Shown here: one piece after another, positions 1 to 7,724 of the stretch
How the letters are laid out: every line of letters starts with the position of its first letter
Position numbering within the stretch: the first letter of the stretch is position 1
Origin: JAAZHN01 sp964605575
GTDB lineage: Bacteria; Bacillota_I; Bacilli_A; RF39; UBA660
DNA: 22,229 bases
Direction of reading: 5' to 3'
NCBI GenBank assembly: GCA_964605575.1
Contig: CAZSDG010000013.1
Coordinates: forward strand, 1 to 22,229
Translations under genes and position numbers: made by a program
The notes under the pieces: generated by a model
The model's input: the letters and a program-made list of their open reading frames with translations, nothing else
Databases searched by the model: none
What the model was told of the DNA's origin: nothing

Positions 1-206
1 CACATTCCTGAAACATCACCTTTAACATCGCACATAAATACTGGAACTCCAGCATCGGAAAAAGATTCTGCCATTACTTTCATTGTAATTGTTTTACCAG
101 TTCCTGATGCCCCTGCGATTAAGCCGTGACGATTAGACATTCTTAAGTTCATCATTATCCGCTTATCTCCGGTAAGCCCCATATAAATTTCATCTTTTAA
201 GTACAT
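1..206 (-). CDS. HerA-like ATPase (DUF853/YjgR type), N-terminal part only
   Basis: This is the first 68 codons of a leftward gene that continues past the window edge. The start ATG (positions 204-206) is preceded by a strong GGAGGA ribosome site at about 212-219, inside the end of the upstream CYTH gene. The protein has a clear Walker A loop, GASGTGKT, at residues 32-39, followed by DAGVPVFMCDVKGD. This pattern (NRHGLIAGASGTGKT, then a long spacer and VKGDVSG) is typical of the DUF853 branch of HerA/FtsK-like hexameric P-loop ATPases, whose role is poorly defined. The start lies one base after the stop of the CYTH gene, so the two are almost certainly co-transcribed and perhaps translationally coupled. 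The Walker B region and the C-terminal body are outside the window, so the family call rests on the N-terminus alone. Confidence 0.8.
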   Translation of the reverse strand, partial: MYLKDEIYMGLTGDKRIMMNLRMSNRHGLIAGASGTGKTITMKVMAESFSDAGVPVFMCDVKGDVSGM

Positions 207-207
207 T

Positions 208-801
208 TTAATTCTCCTCCTTTTTTTTCATATTTTCTAAAACGATTATCGATTTTTTAACTTCATAATCACCTGTATTCTTTAAATTTAAAGAATCTAA
301 CTTTTCTTTTAGTGTTCTTTTTATTAATTCATCATTATTTAATTTTAGTTCTTCTTCAGTTGCTTCAATTTCAATATATATTCCCTCAGGATTTTTAACG
401 TTTTGAATTGCGATTTCAACATCATCTTTTAAATATATATAAGAGTGATTCTCAATTGTAAATAATGTTTTAAAGTCAACACTCTCTAAAACTTTCATGG
501 TATTTTGACTTGAATCGACCGCGACATTTATCTTTTCTTGGAAAATAATCTTCCCATTTGAATCATAAGTTTTATTTTTATATGTTAATATATGTTCATC
601 AGTATCAACCGAGTATTTTCTAATTAATACACAATTTTTTAATATTTCATAATTATCTAAACTTAAATCAACACTTTTATGAATCATATAGTGATCAATT
701 AAAAGATATTCTTGAATTAATTTATAGCCCAGTTCTTCAACTTTTTTGATTATAGTGTCGAAATCTTCTAAAACTTGGATTGTTAATTCTACTTCTCTCA
801 T
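208..801 (-). CDS. CYTH-like (triphosphate tunnel metalloenzyme) protein, divergent
   Basis: The gene encodes 197 residues. The N-terminus REVELTIQV, the central strands LIRKYS and LTYKNKTY, the charged strand IFQEKINVAV, and the late strand GIYIEIEATEEEL follow the order of beta strands in CYTH domains. These domains form a tunnel that binds triphosphate compounds (thiamine triphosphatases, class IV adenylyl cyclases, inorganic triphosphatases). The usual ExExK start signature is only partly kept: the two Glu are present, but Thr stands where Lys is expected. The Asp that normally precedes the final EIE strand is also not obvious. Substrate and even activity are therefore open. The ribosome site is AAGGAG (807-812 on the plus strand, reversed). 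The gene lies between gpsA and a HerA-like ATPase and has its own possible -10 box within the 32-bp gap after gpsA. Confidence 0.7.
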   Translation of the reverse strand: MREVELTIQVLEDFDTIIKKVEELGYKLIQEYLLIDHYMIHKSVDLSLDNYEILKNCVLIRKYSVDTDEHILTYKNKTYDSNGKIIFQEKINVAVDSSQNTMKVLESVDFKTLFTIENHSYIYLKDDVEIAIQNVKNPEGIYIEIEATEEELKLNNDELIKRTLKEKLDSLNLKNTGDYEVKKSIIVLENMKKKEEN

Positions 802-821
802 AAAAACTCCTTAGTAATCAT

Positions 822-827
822 ATTATA
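822..827 (-). promoter_or_regulatory. putative -10 box for the CYTH / HerA-like pair
   Basis: Read on the minus strand, the short gap between gpsA and the CYTH gene contains GATATAAT with a perfect TATAAT, about 20 bp before the start codon. No convincing -35 box is seen at 16-18 bp, and such a box would lie inside the end of gpsA. It may provide transcription independent of gpsA. Confidence 0.4.
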
Positions 828-833
828 TCAAAG

Positions 834-1808
834 TTATTCTTTTTCAATTAAAAAATTAAGTAATTCCTCTGGTTTTTTATTATTAAAAATAATATCATAG
901 ATTAGGTCGATAATTGGCATATCAACTTTTTTATTATTAATTAAACTATAAATAGATTCTAGGGTATATAAACCTTCAATAGTAGTATTTTTAACATAGT
1001 TAGCAATTTCTTTTTTATCTCTATTCTCACCAATCATTTTTCCATAAGTAAAGTTCCGACTTTTTGTACTTGTACAGGTTAGAAGCAAATCACCAAAACC
1101 CGCGAAAGAAAGAATCGTATTTTTATCCCCGCCTAAGGCTTTTATTAATCCTTTAATATCGTGTAATGATTCAGTAATAAACATGGCTTGAGTTGATTCA
1201 TTAGCCCCTAAACCATCTAAAATACCTGCGGCAATAGCAATTACATTCTTAATTGAGCCACAAATTTCAATTCCAGTTATATCCTTAGTAGTTCTTAGTT
1301 TTAAATGTTTATTTTGTAAAGTACTTTTTAATATTTGTTCAGTGCTTGAATTTGTTGTTCCAAGTGATAAACCAATTGGATAACCACTAACAATGTCTAT
1401 GGCAAATGATGGTCCAGAAATAACAGCTAATTTTTTAGTTTTAATATATTTATCAATTACATCATGAACAAAAAGACAAGTATCTTGCTCAATACCTTTA
1501 GAAGCAATACATAAATGTTGACTACTTTTGTAATATTTTTTAAGTTCTAGCGCTACTGTATCCACATGCCCGGCAGGTACAGCAATAACAATTAGATCGG
1601 CATCTTTAACGCAAGCTTCCATATTTGTTGTAAACTTTATTTCTTTTGGAATAAAATAATTCGGTAGTTTTGGACTTGTTCTTTCTTTTTTTAAGTTCTC
1701 AATTTCTTCTTTAAATTTTGACCACATGCTAATATCACAATTATTTTTATGAAACATTGCCGCTAAGGATAACCCATAAGCACCTGGTCCTAAAATTGCT
1801 ATTTTCAT
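834..1808 (-). CDS. gpsA: NAD(P)-dependent glycerol-3-phosphate dehydrogenase
   Basis: A 324-residue protein of normal length for the family. It reduces dihydroxyacetone phosphate to sn-glycerol 3-phosphate, the backbone for phospholipid synthesis, in the cytosol. The Rossmann nucleotide site is GPGAYG at residues 7-12 (usually GAGxWG). The conserved segments ASKGIE (102-107), SGPSFA (131-136), GSIKNVIAIAAG (184-195, with the catalytic Lys at about 188) and GFGDLLLTCTS (237-247) are all present. The ribosome site is GGTGAT, a few bases before the ATG. The gene is divergent from the unknown gene at 1885, with about 75 bp between them, and is followed by the CYTH gene in the same direction. Confidence 0.97.
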   Translation of the reverse strand: MKIAILGPGAYGLSLAAMFHKNNCDISMWSKFKEEIENLKKERTSPKLPNYFIPKEIKFTTNMEACVKDADLIVIAVPAGHVDTVALELKKYYKSSQHLCIASKGIEQDTCLFVHDVIDKYIKTKKLAVISGPSFAIDIVSGYPIGLSLGTTNSSTEQILKSTLQNKHLKLRTTKDITGIEICGSIKNVIAIAAGILDGLGANESTQAMFITESLHDIKGLIKALGGDKNTILSFAGFGDLLLTCTSTKSRNFTYGKMIGENRDKKEIANYVKNTTIEGLYTLESIYSLINNKKVDMPIIDLIYDIIFNNKKPEELLNFLIEKE

Positions 1809-1857
1809 TAAATCACCATCTTTATTTTAGCATATTTTATATTAAATAATAATATGA

Positions 1858-1863
1858 TATAAT
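1858..1863 (+). promoter_or_regulatory. putative -10 box for the unknown gene at 1885
   Basis: TATAAT within TGATATAAT lies 21 bp upstream of the preferred start codon, at a plausible distance. The -35 position is only T-rich. The same TGATATAAT form occurs before miaB and before the CYTH gene. Confidence 0.45.
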
Positions 1864-1884
1864 ACTTTTTAGGGAGTAATGGTT

Positions 1885-2535
1885 ATGAGAGTAAAAGAAT
1901 ATGAACAAAAAATAAACGATAATATCTTGAGAATATATAGTAATTCTTTAGATTATTATAATCGTAATATTGACTACGCACTAGATGCAATCAACAGTGG
2001 CAAATTATCTGCTGAAGAAGAAATTAGTTATTTAAAATATATTGATTATTTAAAAAATAAAAGGTCAATTTTACTTAAAACTATTAAAGTATTACGTGAA
2101 CGAGCAGAGAAAGGCTCTGTTTTAGAGTATGATCAAAATTCAGAACACCAAATAGTTGGATTAGATAATGTATCATTTTATAAAAATAGAGCTTTACAAG
2201 AAAATATTTCTTTAAGTTTAGATGAGGATCTTTTTAATTTAGCTACTTTAGATTTTGCCTTACCAAGTATTGGTAATAATCTTGCGAGAAGGCGTTTGGA
2301 AAAGTCGGTTAACAGTAAACAAAGATCTTTAGAAATGCTTCAAACAATGAATGGAAACTTCTTAATTAGTCGCGCGATTGAAGAAGGTTGTTTAAACTTT
2401 GGTTTAACCCATCAAGAATTTTCAGAAGATAATGTATACGTGGATAATTTGCCTTATCAAATAGGTGATACACTTAAATTATTAGAAATTAGTCCGGAAG
2501 TAGAAGTACTTGATAGGGCATACAAAAAGGAATAA
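1885..2535 (+). CDS. protein of unknown function, mostly helical, 216 aa
   Basis: I do not recognise this protein. The reading frame has an ATG at 1879 and another at 1885. The AGGGAG ribosome site at 1871-1876 is two bases from the first and eight from the second, so 1885 is the better start. The sequence is hydrophilic, with no signal peptide or membrane segment. The first 80 residues are rich in Leu, Lys, Glu, Ile and Tyr with a helical pattern and include the segment SAEEEISYLKYIDYLKNKRS. The second half has two short runs that look like a small globular helical domain (DLFNLATLDFALPS and GNFLISRAIEEGCLNFGLT). It is a single gene, divergent from gpsA and convergent with mscL, with its own promoter and a terminator overlapping its last codons. 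A cytoplasmic lineage-specific protein is the most that can be said. Confidence 0.8.
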   Translation: MRVKEYEQKINDNILRIYSNSLDYYNRNIDYALDAINSGKLSAEEEISYLKYIDYLKNKRSILLKTIKVLRERAEKGSVLEYDQNSEHQIVGLDNVSFYKNRALQENISLSLDEDLFNLATLDFALPSIGNNLARRRLEKSVNSKQRSLEMLQTMNGNFLISRAIEEGCLNFGLTHQEFSEDNVYVDNLPYQIGDTLKLLEISPEVEVLDRAYKKE

Positions 2536-2549
2536 ATATTTATTCCTTT
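2526..2549. terminator. bidirectional terminator, perfect 24-bp palindrome
   Basis: AAAGGAATAAAT is followed directly by its exact complement ATTTATTCCTTT, making a palindrome of 12 bp per arm with no central spacer. It is flanked by T-rich sequence on the plus strand (after 2550) and by A-rich sequence before it, so it can act for both converging genes. It includes the stop codons of the unknown gene (2533-2535) and reaches into that of mscL (2548-2550). Confidence 0.75.
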
Positions 2550-2928
2550 ATTTTTTGTTTTGTTTTTTTAATAAATCTCTAATTTCTTCAAGTAAAACTA
2601 CATCATCTGCTTTTTTTGGTTTTTCTTCTTTTTCTTCTTTAGCTGGTTTCATTTTATTAATGAATTTTATTAATATGAATAAGACGAAGGCAATAGCAAT
2701 AAAATTAATAATATTTTGAATGAATAATCCGTACTTAATAACGGATTCACCGATTGTAAATGACAGTTCACTAAATGATAAACCGCCGATTGCCGCACCG
2801 ATTAATGGCATAAATATATCATCAACTAAGGATGAAACTATTTTTCCAAATGCCGCTCCAATCATTACCCCAACAGCTAAATCAATAACATTACCTCTAG
2901 AAATAAATTTTTTAAATTCTTTTAACAT
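2548..2928 (-). CDS. mscL: large-conductance mechanosensitive channel MscL
   Basis: A 126-residue inner-membrane protein that forms a pentameric pore and releases small solutes on hypo-osmotic shock. The N-terminal amphipathic helix (LKEFKKFISRGNVIDLAVGVMIGAAFGKI) and first membrane helix (about 14-40) match the family closely. The loop is short, and the second membrane helix runs from about 66 to 90. The C-terminus is a charged cytoplasmic helix with a Glu/Lys-rich linker (about 96-107) and the LLEEIRDLLKK end typical of the pentameric bundle. The ribosome site AAAGGAGGAT is strong. A TATTAT -10 box on the minus strand at 2949-2954 is possible. It is a monocistronic gene convergent with the unknown gene at 1885 and divergent from miaB. 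Confidence 0.97.
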   Translation of the reverse strand: MLKEFKKFISRGNVIDLAVGVMIGAAFGKIVSSLVDDIFMPLIGAAIGGLSFSELSFTIGESVIKYGLFIQNIINFIAIAFVLFILIKFINKMKPAKEEKEEKPKKADDVVLLEEIRDLLKKQNKK

Positions 2929-2948
2929 ATAAATCCTCCTTTAAAAAC

Positions 2949-2954
2949 ATAATA
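2949..2954 (-). promoter_or_regulatory. putative -10 box for mscL
   Basis: Minus-strand TATTAT about 21 bp before the mscL start, following GTG. The -35 region is weak. It overlaps the divergent miaB promoter region. Confidence 0.35.
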
Positions 2955-2984
2955 ACACATTTCTATTTAAAGATAAATGTGTGA

Positions 2985-2990
2985 TATAAT
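2985..2990 (+). promoter_or_regulatory. putative -10 box for miaB
   Basis: A perfect TATAAT in GTGATATAAT lies 20 bp upstream of the ATG at 3010. The -35 region is weak (TTCTAT, 18 bp upstream). The position also argues against a start at 2977, which would lie upstream of the transcription start. Confidence 0.5.
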
Positions 2991-3009
2991 TTTTTTGGAT
3001 GTGATTTTT

Positions 3010-4416
3010 ATGAAATTACCTGATATGAATGAAGCTAGGTTAAGAAATGATCAAAGTATTGATTTTTTGTATTTAGATGATATTGAATCATCAGAACTTT
3101 ATACTGGTAAAAAGTATTTTTTAAGAACTTATGGTTGTCAAATGAATGTTCATGATTCTGAAGAACTAAAATATTTAGTTGAATCATTAGGTTTTAGTGA
3201 AACGAAAGTAATGAAAGATGCTGACTTAATAATATTAAATACTTGTGCGATTAGAGAAAATTCTCACGATAAAGTATTTGGTTTTTTAGGTCGTTGTAAA
3301 CATTTAAAAGAAAAGAATAAAAATTTAATTATCTGTTTAGCTGGTTGTATGTCTCAAGAAAGAAGTGTAGTTGATATTATATTAACTAAGTATAAATATA
3401 TCGATATAGTTATTGGAACTCATAATAAACATGAATTAAGAAACTTGTTAATTTCTAGAAAACCAGGTTTAAATATTAACGTTTTAAGTAATAGTAATGA
3501 AGTAATTGAAAATATTAACTTTAAACATGATTCCAAGGTAACTGCTTGGGTAAATATTATGTATGGTTGTGATAAGTTTTGTACATATTGTATAGTGCCC
3601 TATACAAGAGGTAAACAAAGAAGTCGTAAACATGAAGATATATTAAAAGAAATAAAAGGATTAATCAGTCTTGGTTATAAAGAGATTACTTTACTTGGAC
3701 AAAATGTTAATGCCTATGGTAAAGATCTTCAAGGTGAAATTGAATTTTCTCAATTACTAGAAATGGTAAGTAAAACAGGTATTCCGAGAATAAGGTTTGT
3801 TACTAGCCATCCTTGGGACTTTACTGAGGAAATGATCAATGTAATTAGTAAATATGATAATATCATGCCTTACATTCACTTGCCAGTCCAATCGGGAAGT
3901 AATAGAATATTAAAACTAATGGGAAGAAGATATACTAAAGAAAAATATTTAGAATTATTTAATAAAATTAATGATAGGATTCCTGGAGTTGCGATTACAA
4001 CTGACATTATTGTTGGATTTCCAAATGAAACAGATGAGGATTTTCAAGAAACATTGGCAATTGTTGATGAATGTAAATTTGACGGAGCCTATACATTTAT
4101 ATATTCACCAAGAGAAAATACTCCTGCTTCTAAAATGGATGATAATATTTCTTACCAAGTTAAACAAGAAAGACTACAAATGTTAAATGAAAAGGTCAAT
4201 AAGTATTCTAATTTAAATAATCAAAAATATCTAAATAATGTTTATAAAGTATTAATATTAGAAGTTAATAGTAAAGATAAAACAAAGTTTATGGGATATA
4301 CAGAAACTATGAAAGTTGTTAACGTTAGTGGTAGCGATATCCAAATTGGTGATATCATCAATGTTATAATTACTGATGCTAAATCATTTAGTTTAGATGG
4401 ATATAAGGTTGAATAA
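3010..4416 (+). CDS. miaB: tRNA-2-methylthio-N6-dimethylallyladenosine synthase MiaB
   Basis: A 468-residue radical-SAM methylthiotransferase that adds a methylthio group to i6A at position 37 of tRNAs reading codons beginning with U. The N-terminal domain has the three Cys that hold the auxiliary 4Fe-4S cluster: YGCQMN (C43), NTCAIRE (C79) and AGCMSQE (C113). The radical-SAM motif CDKFCTYC gives C187, C191 and C194. The conserved TLLGQNVNAYG and PYIHLPVQSGS segments follow, and a TRAM domain ends the protein. The frame could start at 2977, but ATG 3010 is preferred because GGATGTGAT, one mismatch from the anti-16S consensus, ends three bases before it. The gene has its own promoter, and a weak AU-only hairpin follows at about 4412-4433. 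Confidence 0.97.
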   Translation: MKLPDMNEARLRNDQSIDFLYLDDIESSELYTGKKYFLRTYGCQMNVHDSEELKYLVESLGFSETKVMKDADLIILNTCAIRENSHDKVFGFLGRCKHLKEKNKNLIICLAGCMSQERSVVDIILTKYKYIDIVIGTHNKHELRNLLISRKPGLNINVLSNSNEVIENINFKHDSKVTAWVNIMYGCDKFCTYCIVPYTRGKQRSRKHEDILKEIKGLISLGYKEITLLGQNVNAYGKDLQGEIEFSQLLEMVSKTGIPRIRFVTSHPWDFTEEMINVISKYDNIMPYIHLPVQSGSNRILKLMGRRYTKEKYLELFNKINDRIPGVAITTDIIVGFPNETDEDFQETLAIVDECKFDGAYTFIYSPRENTPASKMDDNISYQVKQERLQMLNEKVNKYSNLNNQKYLNNVYKVLILEVNSKDKTKFMGYTETMKVVNVSGSDIQIGDIINVIITDAKSFSLDGYKVE

Positions 4417-4428
4417 ATAATTATCTAT

Positions 4429-4457
4429 TTGTTTTTAATCTTACTTTATATTATAAT
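4429..4457 (+). promoter_or_regulatory. promoter for ftsK/spoIIIE
   Basis: TTGTTT (4429-4434), a 17-bp spacer and a perfect TATAAT (4452-4457), 16 bp before the start codon. The leader is very short. The same TTGTTT-17-TATAAT form precedes nifJ. Confidence 0.6.
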
Positions 4458-4472
4458 GAATATGGTGATAAT

Positions 4473-6635
4473 ATGGCTAAACGTCGAAGAAAAAGAAAAC
4501 CAGAAAAAAAGCCTTTTAAGTATGGAATAGAACTAAATGGTCTATTATTCTTTTTGTTTTCAATAATTGGAATTCCCCCATTTGGAATAGTTGGAATATT
4601 TATTAAGAATTTTGCGATGTTTTTAATGGGAAATGCTAATATTGTTTTATTAATAATGTTTTTATATTTAGGATTATATATGATGTTTAAAAGAGATTTA
4701 CCAGAGTTTTTTACTGGTAGGAAAATCGGAGTATATTTGTTAATTATTGTTATTTTAACTTATATGCATTTATCATTAATAAGTAGTTCTGGCTTTGAAG
4801 TGAAAGAAATATTTGCTTCGACTTTAGATAATTTTAAAGATGCGATTAGTAATACTGATGGTGCGATAAGTGTTGGCGGTGGGTTCATCGGTGCGGCTTT
4901 TTCGTGGGCATTTATTAATTTGTTTGCTGTTCAGGGTTCAAAAATAATTTTAGTAGTATTAGGAATCTTTGGTATTGTGATGCTATTTGAAATTAATTTT
5001 ATTGAGTTAATTGAGAAGATAAAAGCAAGAAGAGCAAATAGACCGGTTAAAGAAAAAGTTAAAAAAGAGGAAGCTGAATTTGAAGTAGAAGTTGATGATC
5101 GTGTAATTATTAATAGTGTTCACGAATTAACAAACAAATCAGAAGTAACTAAAGAAGAAAAAGAAATCATGCCGGTTTCAAGTGTTGAAGGTGAAGGGCA
5201 GTATGTATTTCCAACATTAGAAATATTTGACCAACCAAAACCTGGTAAAAAAGGCGCATCAACTGAAGTATTAATGCAAAATAAAACAATTATTGAACAA
5301 GTATTAAATGATTTTCAATTATATGGAAAAGTAGTTAATATTCATGAAGGACCGGCTGTAACACAATATGAAGTGGAAATTAAAGCTGGAACCAAATTAA
5401 GTAGGATAACTAGTATTAATAAAGAAATAGCCTTAGCCTTAGCTGCTAAAGACGTTCGGATTATGGCACCGATTCCTGGTAAAAGTACAGTCGGAATTGA
5501 AATACCAAATAAAGTTGTTAGTTCAGTGCCAATTAGAGAAGTGTTAGCAAATATTCCTAAACATATGGAAAACTCAAATATTTTGGTAGTCTTAGGAAAA
5601 GATTTAATGGGTAATGTCATGACTGCTGATTTATCTAAAATGCCTCACTTACTAGTGGCTGGTTCAACTGGTTCTGGTAAATCAGTTTGTATTAACAGTT
5701 TTATTGCTTCAATTTTAATGCGTTATTCAGATGACCAAGTTAAATTAATATTAATTGATCCTAAAAAAGTCGAATTATCTAATTATAAAAGCATTCCTCA
5801 TTTAATGTATCCAGTTGTAACTGATCCAAAACAAGCAAACGTTGTTTTAAAAAGATTAGTTGAAGAAATGGAAAAAAGATATGTAATGTTTAGTGAACGT
5901 GAATGTAAAAATATTGCCACCTATAATGAATATTTAGAAAAAGAAATGCGGAGAAGACCAGATGAAAATATTAAACCATTACCATATATAGTAGCTATTA
6001 TTGATGAGCTTGCAGATCTTATGTTAGTTGCCGCTAAAGAAGTAGAAGATTCAATCATGAGAATTACACAAATGGCAAGAGCGGCTGGTATTCACCTAAT
6101 AGTCGCGACACAAAGACCTTCAACAGATGTAATTACAGGTATTGTTAAAGCCAATATCCCATCAAGGTTATCCTTTGCTGTTAGTAGTGGGATTGATTCA
6201 AGAACAATCTTAGATATGCAAGGTGCTGAAAAATTGTTGGGTAAAGGTGATATGTTATATTTACCAATGGGAGAAAATTCGCCAATTAGAATTCAAGGTA
6301 CATTTATCTCTGATGATGAAACTAAACGTTTAATTGATTTTATTACTAGCAATCGTAAAGCCCATTTTGATAAAGATGTCTTAGAATTAACTGAAACAAA
6401 AAATTCAATTGGTTCAGCAGATGAAGAATATGATGATCCAATGTATGAAGAAATAGTTGAATTTGCTGTATTAAACGGTAAAATAAGTGCTTCTTTAATT
6501 CAAAGAAAATTCAGATTAGGGTTTAACAGAGCAGCAAGAATTGTTGATTTATTAGAAGAAAGAGGAATTGTTGGACCGCAAAATGGCTCCAAGCCTAGAG
6601 AAGTATTAATTAAACTTAAGGAGGAAGATGAATAA
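4473..6635 (+). CDS. ftsK: DNA translocase FtsK/SpoIIIE
   Basis: A 720-residue membrane-anchored DNA pump that clears chromosomal DNA from the division septum or moves it into a forespore. After a very basic N-terminus come four to five hydrophobic helices between about residues 22 and 175. A charged linker follows (about 180-260, Lys/Glu-rich, shorter than in many relatives). The RecA-like motor has Walker A GSTGSGKS at 397-404, Walker B IIDELADLM around 509-517 and the ATQRPS segment after it. The C-terminal winged-helix gamma domain (about 650-715, with LIQRKFRLGFNRAARIVDLLEERGIVG) reads polarity sequences on DNA. The ribosome site is GGTGAT, three bases before the ATG. Length and layout resemble SpoIIIE/SftA-sized proteins, but the sequence alone does not say whether it serves division or sporulation. 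Confidence 0.96.
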   Translation: MAKRRRKRKPEKKPFKYGIELNGLLFFLFSIIGIPPFGIVGIFIKNFAMFLMGNANIVLLIMFLYLGLYMMFKRDLPEFFTGRKIGVYLLIIVILTYMHLSLISSSGFEVKEIFASTLDNFKDAISNTDGAISVGGGFIGAAFSWAFINLFAVQGSKIILVVLGIFGIVMLFEINFIELIEKIKARRANRPVKEKVKKEEAEFEVEVDDRVIINSVHELTNKSEVTKEEKEIMPVSSVEGEGQYVFPTLEIFDQPKPGKKGASTEVLMQNKTIIEQVLNDFQLYGKVVNIHEGPAVTQYEVEIKAGTKLSRITSINKEIALALAAKDVRIMAPIPGKSTVGIEIPNKVVSSVPIREVLANIPKHMENSNILVVLGKDLMGNVMTADLSKMPHLLVAGSTGSGKSVCINSFIASILMRYSDDQVKLILIDPKKVELSNYKSIPHLMYPVVTDPKQANVVLKRLVEEMEKRYVMFSERECKNIATYNEYLEKEMRRRPDENIKPLPYIVAIIDELADLMLVAAKEVEDSIMRITQMARAAGIHLIVATQRPSTDVITGIVKANIPSRLSFAVSSGIDSRTILDMQGAEKLLGKGDMLYLPMGENSPIRIQGTFISDDETKRLIDFITSNRKAHFDKDVLELTETKNSIGSADEEYDDPMYEEIVEFAVLNGKISASLIQRKFRLGFNRAARIVDLLEERGIVGPQNGSKPREVLIKLKEEDE

Positions 6636-6646
6636 TCTTCTTTTTT
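6624..6646 (+). terminator. intrinsic terminator of ftsK
   Basis: Stem GAAGAT / ATCTTC (6624-6629 with 6635-6640), loop GAATA, then six T. The hairpin contains the last codons and the stop of ftsK. The loop and codon context (GAT GAA TAA) are the same as in the ssb terminator. Confidence 0.75.
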
Positions 6647-6652
6647 GTTTGT

Positions 6653-6681
6653 TTGCTTTTTTCTTTTATTTTTAATATAAT
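6653..6681 (+). promoter_or_regulatory. promoter for the engB-pilin-der operon
   Basis: TTGCTT (6653-6658), 17-bp spacer and a perfect TATAAT (6676-6681), directly after the ftsK terminator and about 22 bp before the engB start at 6704. Confidence 0.65.
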
Positions 6682-6703
6682 TTTACTTAGGAAGGCGGAT
6701 ATT

Positions 6704-7303
6704 ATGAATATAGATACTTCAAATTTAGAGGTCTTAGCAACAAGAACTAGTCAGTATCCAGTAGATGATTTACCAGAATTTTTATTGCTTGGTCGAAGTA
6801 ATGTTGGTAAAAGCAGCTTTATTAATACAATTTTAAATAGAAAAAATTATGCTCATACAAGTTCGAAACCTGGTAAAACTCAAACACTTAATTTTTATTT
6901 AGTAAATGAAAATTTTTATTTAGTTGATGCGCCTGGTTATGGTTATGCAGCAGTAAATAAACAACAACAAAAGAAGTTTGGTTTGATGATTGAAGAATAC
7001 TTAAGAAATCGAGAATATTTGGAAAGAGTTTTCTTTCTTATTGATTATCGTCATAAACCAAGCGAAGATGATTGTTTAATGTATGATTTTTTAAAGTATT
7101 ATCAAATTCCAATTACAATAGTCGCGACTAAATATGATAAAGTTAAAAAAAGTGGTCGCGAAAAACAAAATAAGTTAATTAAAGAAACCTTAAAGCTAGA
7201 TAATTTTGATAATGTTGTTTTCTTTTCAGCAATTAATAAAAAAGGCAAAGAAGATATATATGAAATTATTAATAGTTATTTAAACGAAGGGAAGGAAAAA
7301 TGA
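6704..7303 (+). CDS. engB: ribosome biogenesis GTPase EngB/YsxC
   Basis: A 199-residue circularly ordinary TRAFAC-class GTPase needed for assembly of the 50S subunit. Motifs in order are G1 GRSNVGKSS (30-38), the G2 region KPGKTQT (55-61), G3 DAPGYGYA (75-82), G4 TKYDKV (142-147) and G5 FSAINKKG. All are intact, so it should be active. The frame is open back to 6653, but that start lies on the promoter. ATG 6704 has AGGAAGGCGG just before it and gives the normal family length. The stop codon overlaps the start of the pilin-like gene (ATGA at 7300-7303), which suggests translational coupling. The other large-subunit GTPase, der, is two genes downstream. Confidence 0.96.
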   Translation: MNIDTSNLEVLATRTSQYPVDDLPEFLLLGRSNVGKSSFINTILNRKNYAHTSSKPGKTQTLNFYLVNENFYLVDAPGYGYAAVNKQQQKKFGLMIEEYLRNREYLERVFFLIDYRHKPSEDDCLMYDFLKYYQIPITIVATKYDKVKKSGREKQNKLIKETLKLDNFDNVVFFSAINKKGKEDIYEIINSYLNEGKEK

Positions 7304-7716
7304 ATAAAAAAGGATTTACACTAGTTGAAGTGCTAGTCGTTATTGCTATTTTAGGAGCTTTAATAGTTTTATTAATTCCAACCCTAGGTGGTTATGGTAA
7401 ACAAGCTAAAGAAAAAGTTTTAAAAACAAAAATAACTAGTATTGAACTAGCCGCGGCTCAATGGGCTCAAACTAATTATGTAGATATTGTTTGGACGAAA
7501 ACTACTTGTGATATTATCGATAAAGATAAATCACCAAATCCAATTACGATTGATTGTGAAAAAACAAGTGTAGTAGTTTCTAAATTAATTGAAATGGGAT
7601 ATTTAAAAGCAGATAAAGATGGCAAAATATACGATCCTGTTTCTGGTGAAGTAATGAATGCTAATATAACAGTCAATAAATACTATGGTTCTTATTATGC
7701 TAATTACGAAAAATAG
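7300..7716 (+). CDS. type IV pilin-like / pseudopilin protein
   Basis: A 138-residue protein with a textbook class III signal: MNKKG, then FTLVEVLVVIAILGALIVLLIPTL. Prepilin peptidase would cut between Gly5 and Phe6, and the Glu at mature position 5 needed for assembly is present. After the single hydrophobic helix come a helical segment and a soluble domain with two Cys (in TTCDI and TIDCEK) that could form one disulfide. It resembles ComGC-type and minor pseudopilins of Gram-positive bacteria in size, but beyond the first 30 residues I see no specific family. It overlaps engB by four bases and lies eight bases before der. No peptidase, ATPase or membrane platform gene is in the window, so any assembly machine must be encoded elsewhere. 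Confidence 0.88.
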   Translation: MNKKGFTLVEVLVVIAILGALIVLLIPTLGGYGKQAKEKVLKTKITSIELAAAQWAQTNYVDIVWTKTTCDIIDKDKSPNPITIDCEKTSVVVSKLIEMGYLKADKDGKIYDPVSGEVMNANITVNKYYGSYYANYEK

Positions 7717-7724
7717 GTGATGTT

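Noticed and set aside
2977..3009. Upstream start for miaB
   Set aside because: It lies on the promoter -10 box and has no ribosome site; ATG 3010 has an almost ideal one.
6653..6703. Hydrophobic N-terminal extension of EngB
   Set aside because: The apparent extension is the promoter and leader; ATG 6704 has a good ribosome site and gives the family length.
7300..7303. TGA read as tryptophan (Mycoplasma code)
   Set aside because: Genes are full length with TGA as stop, Trp positions use TGG, and reading through the engB TGA adds only a few residues.
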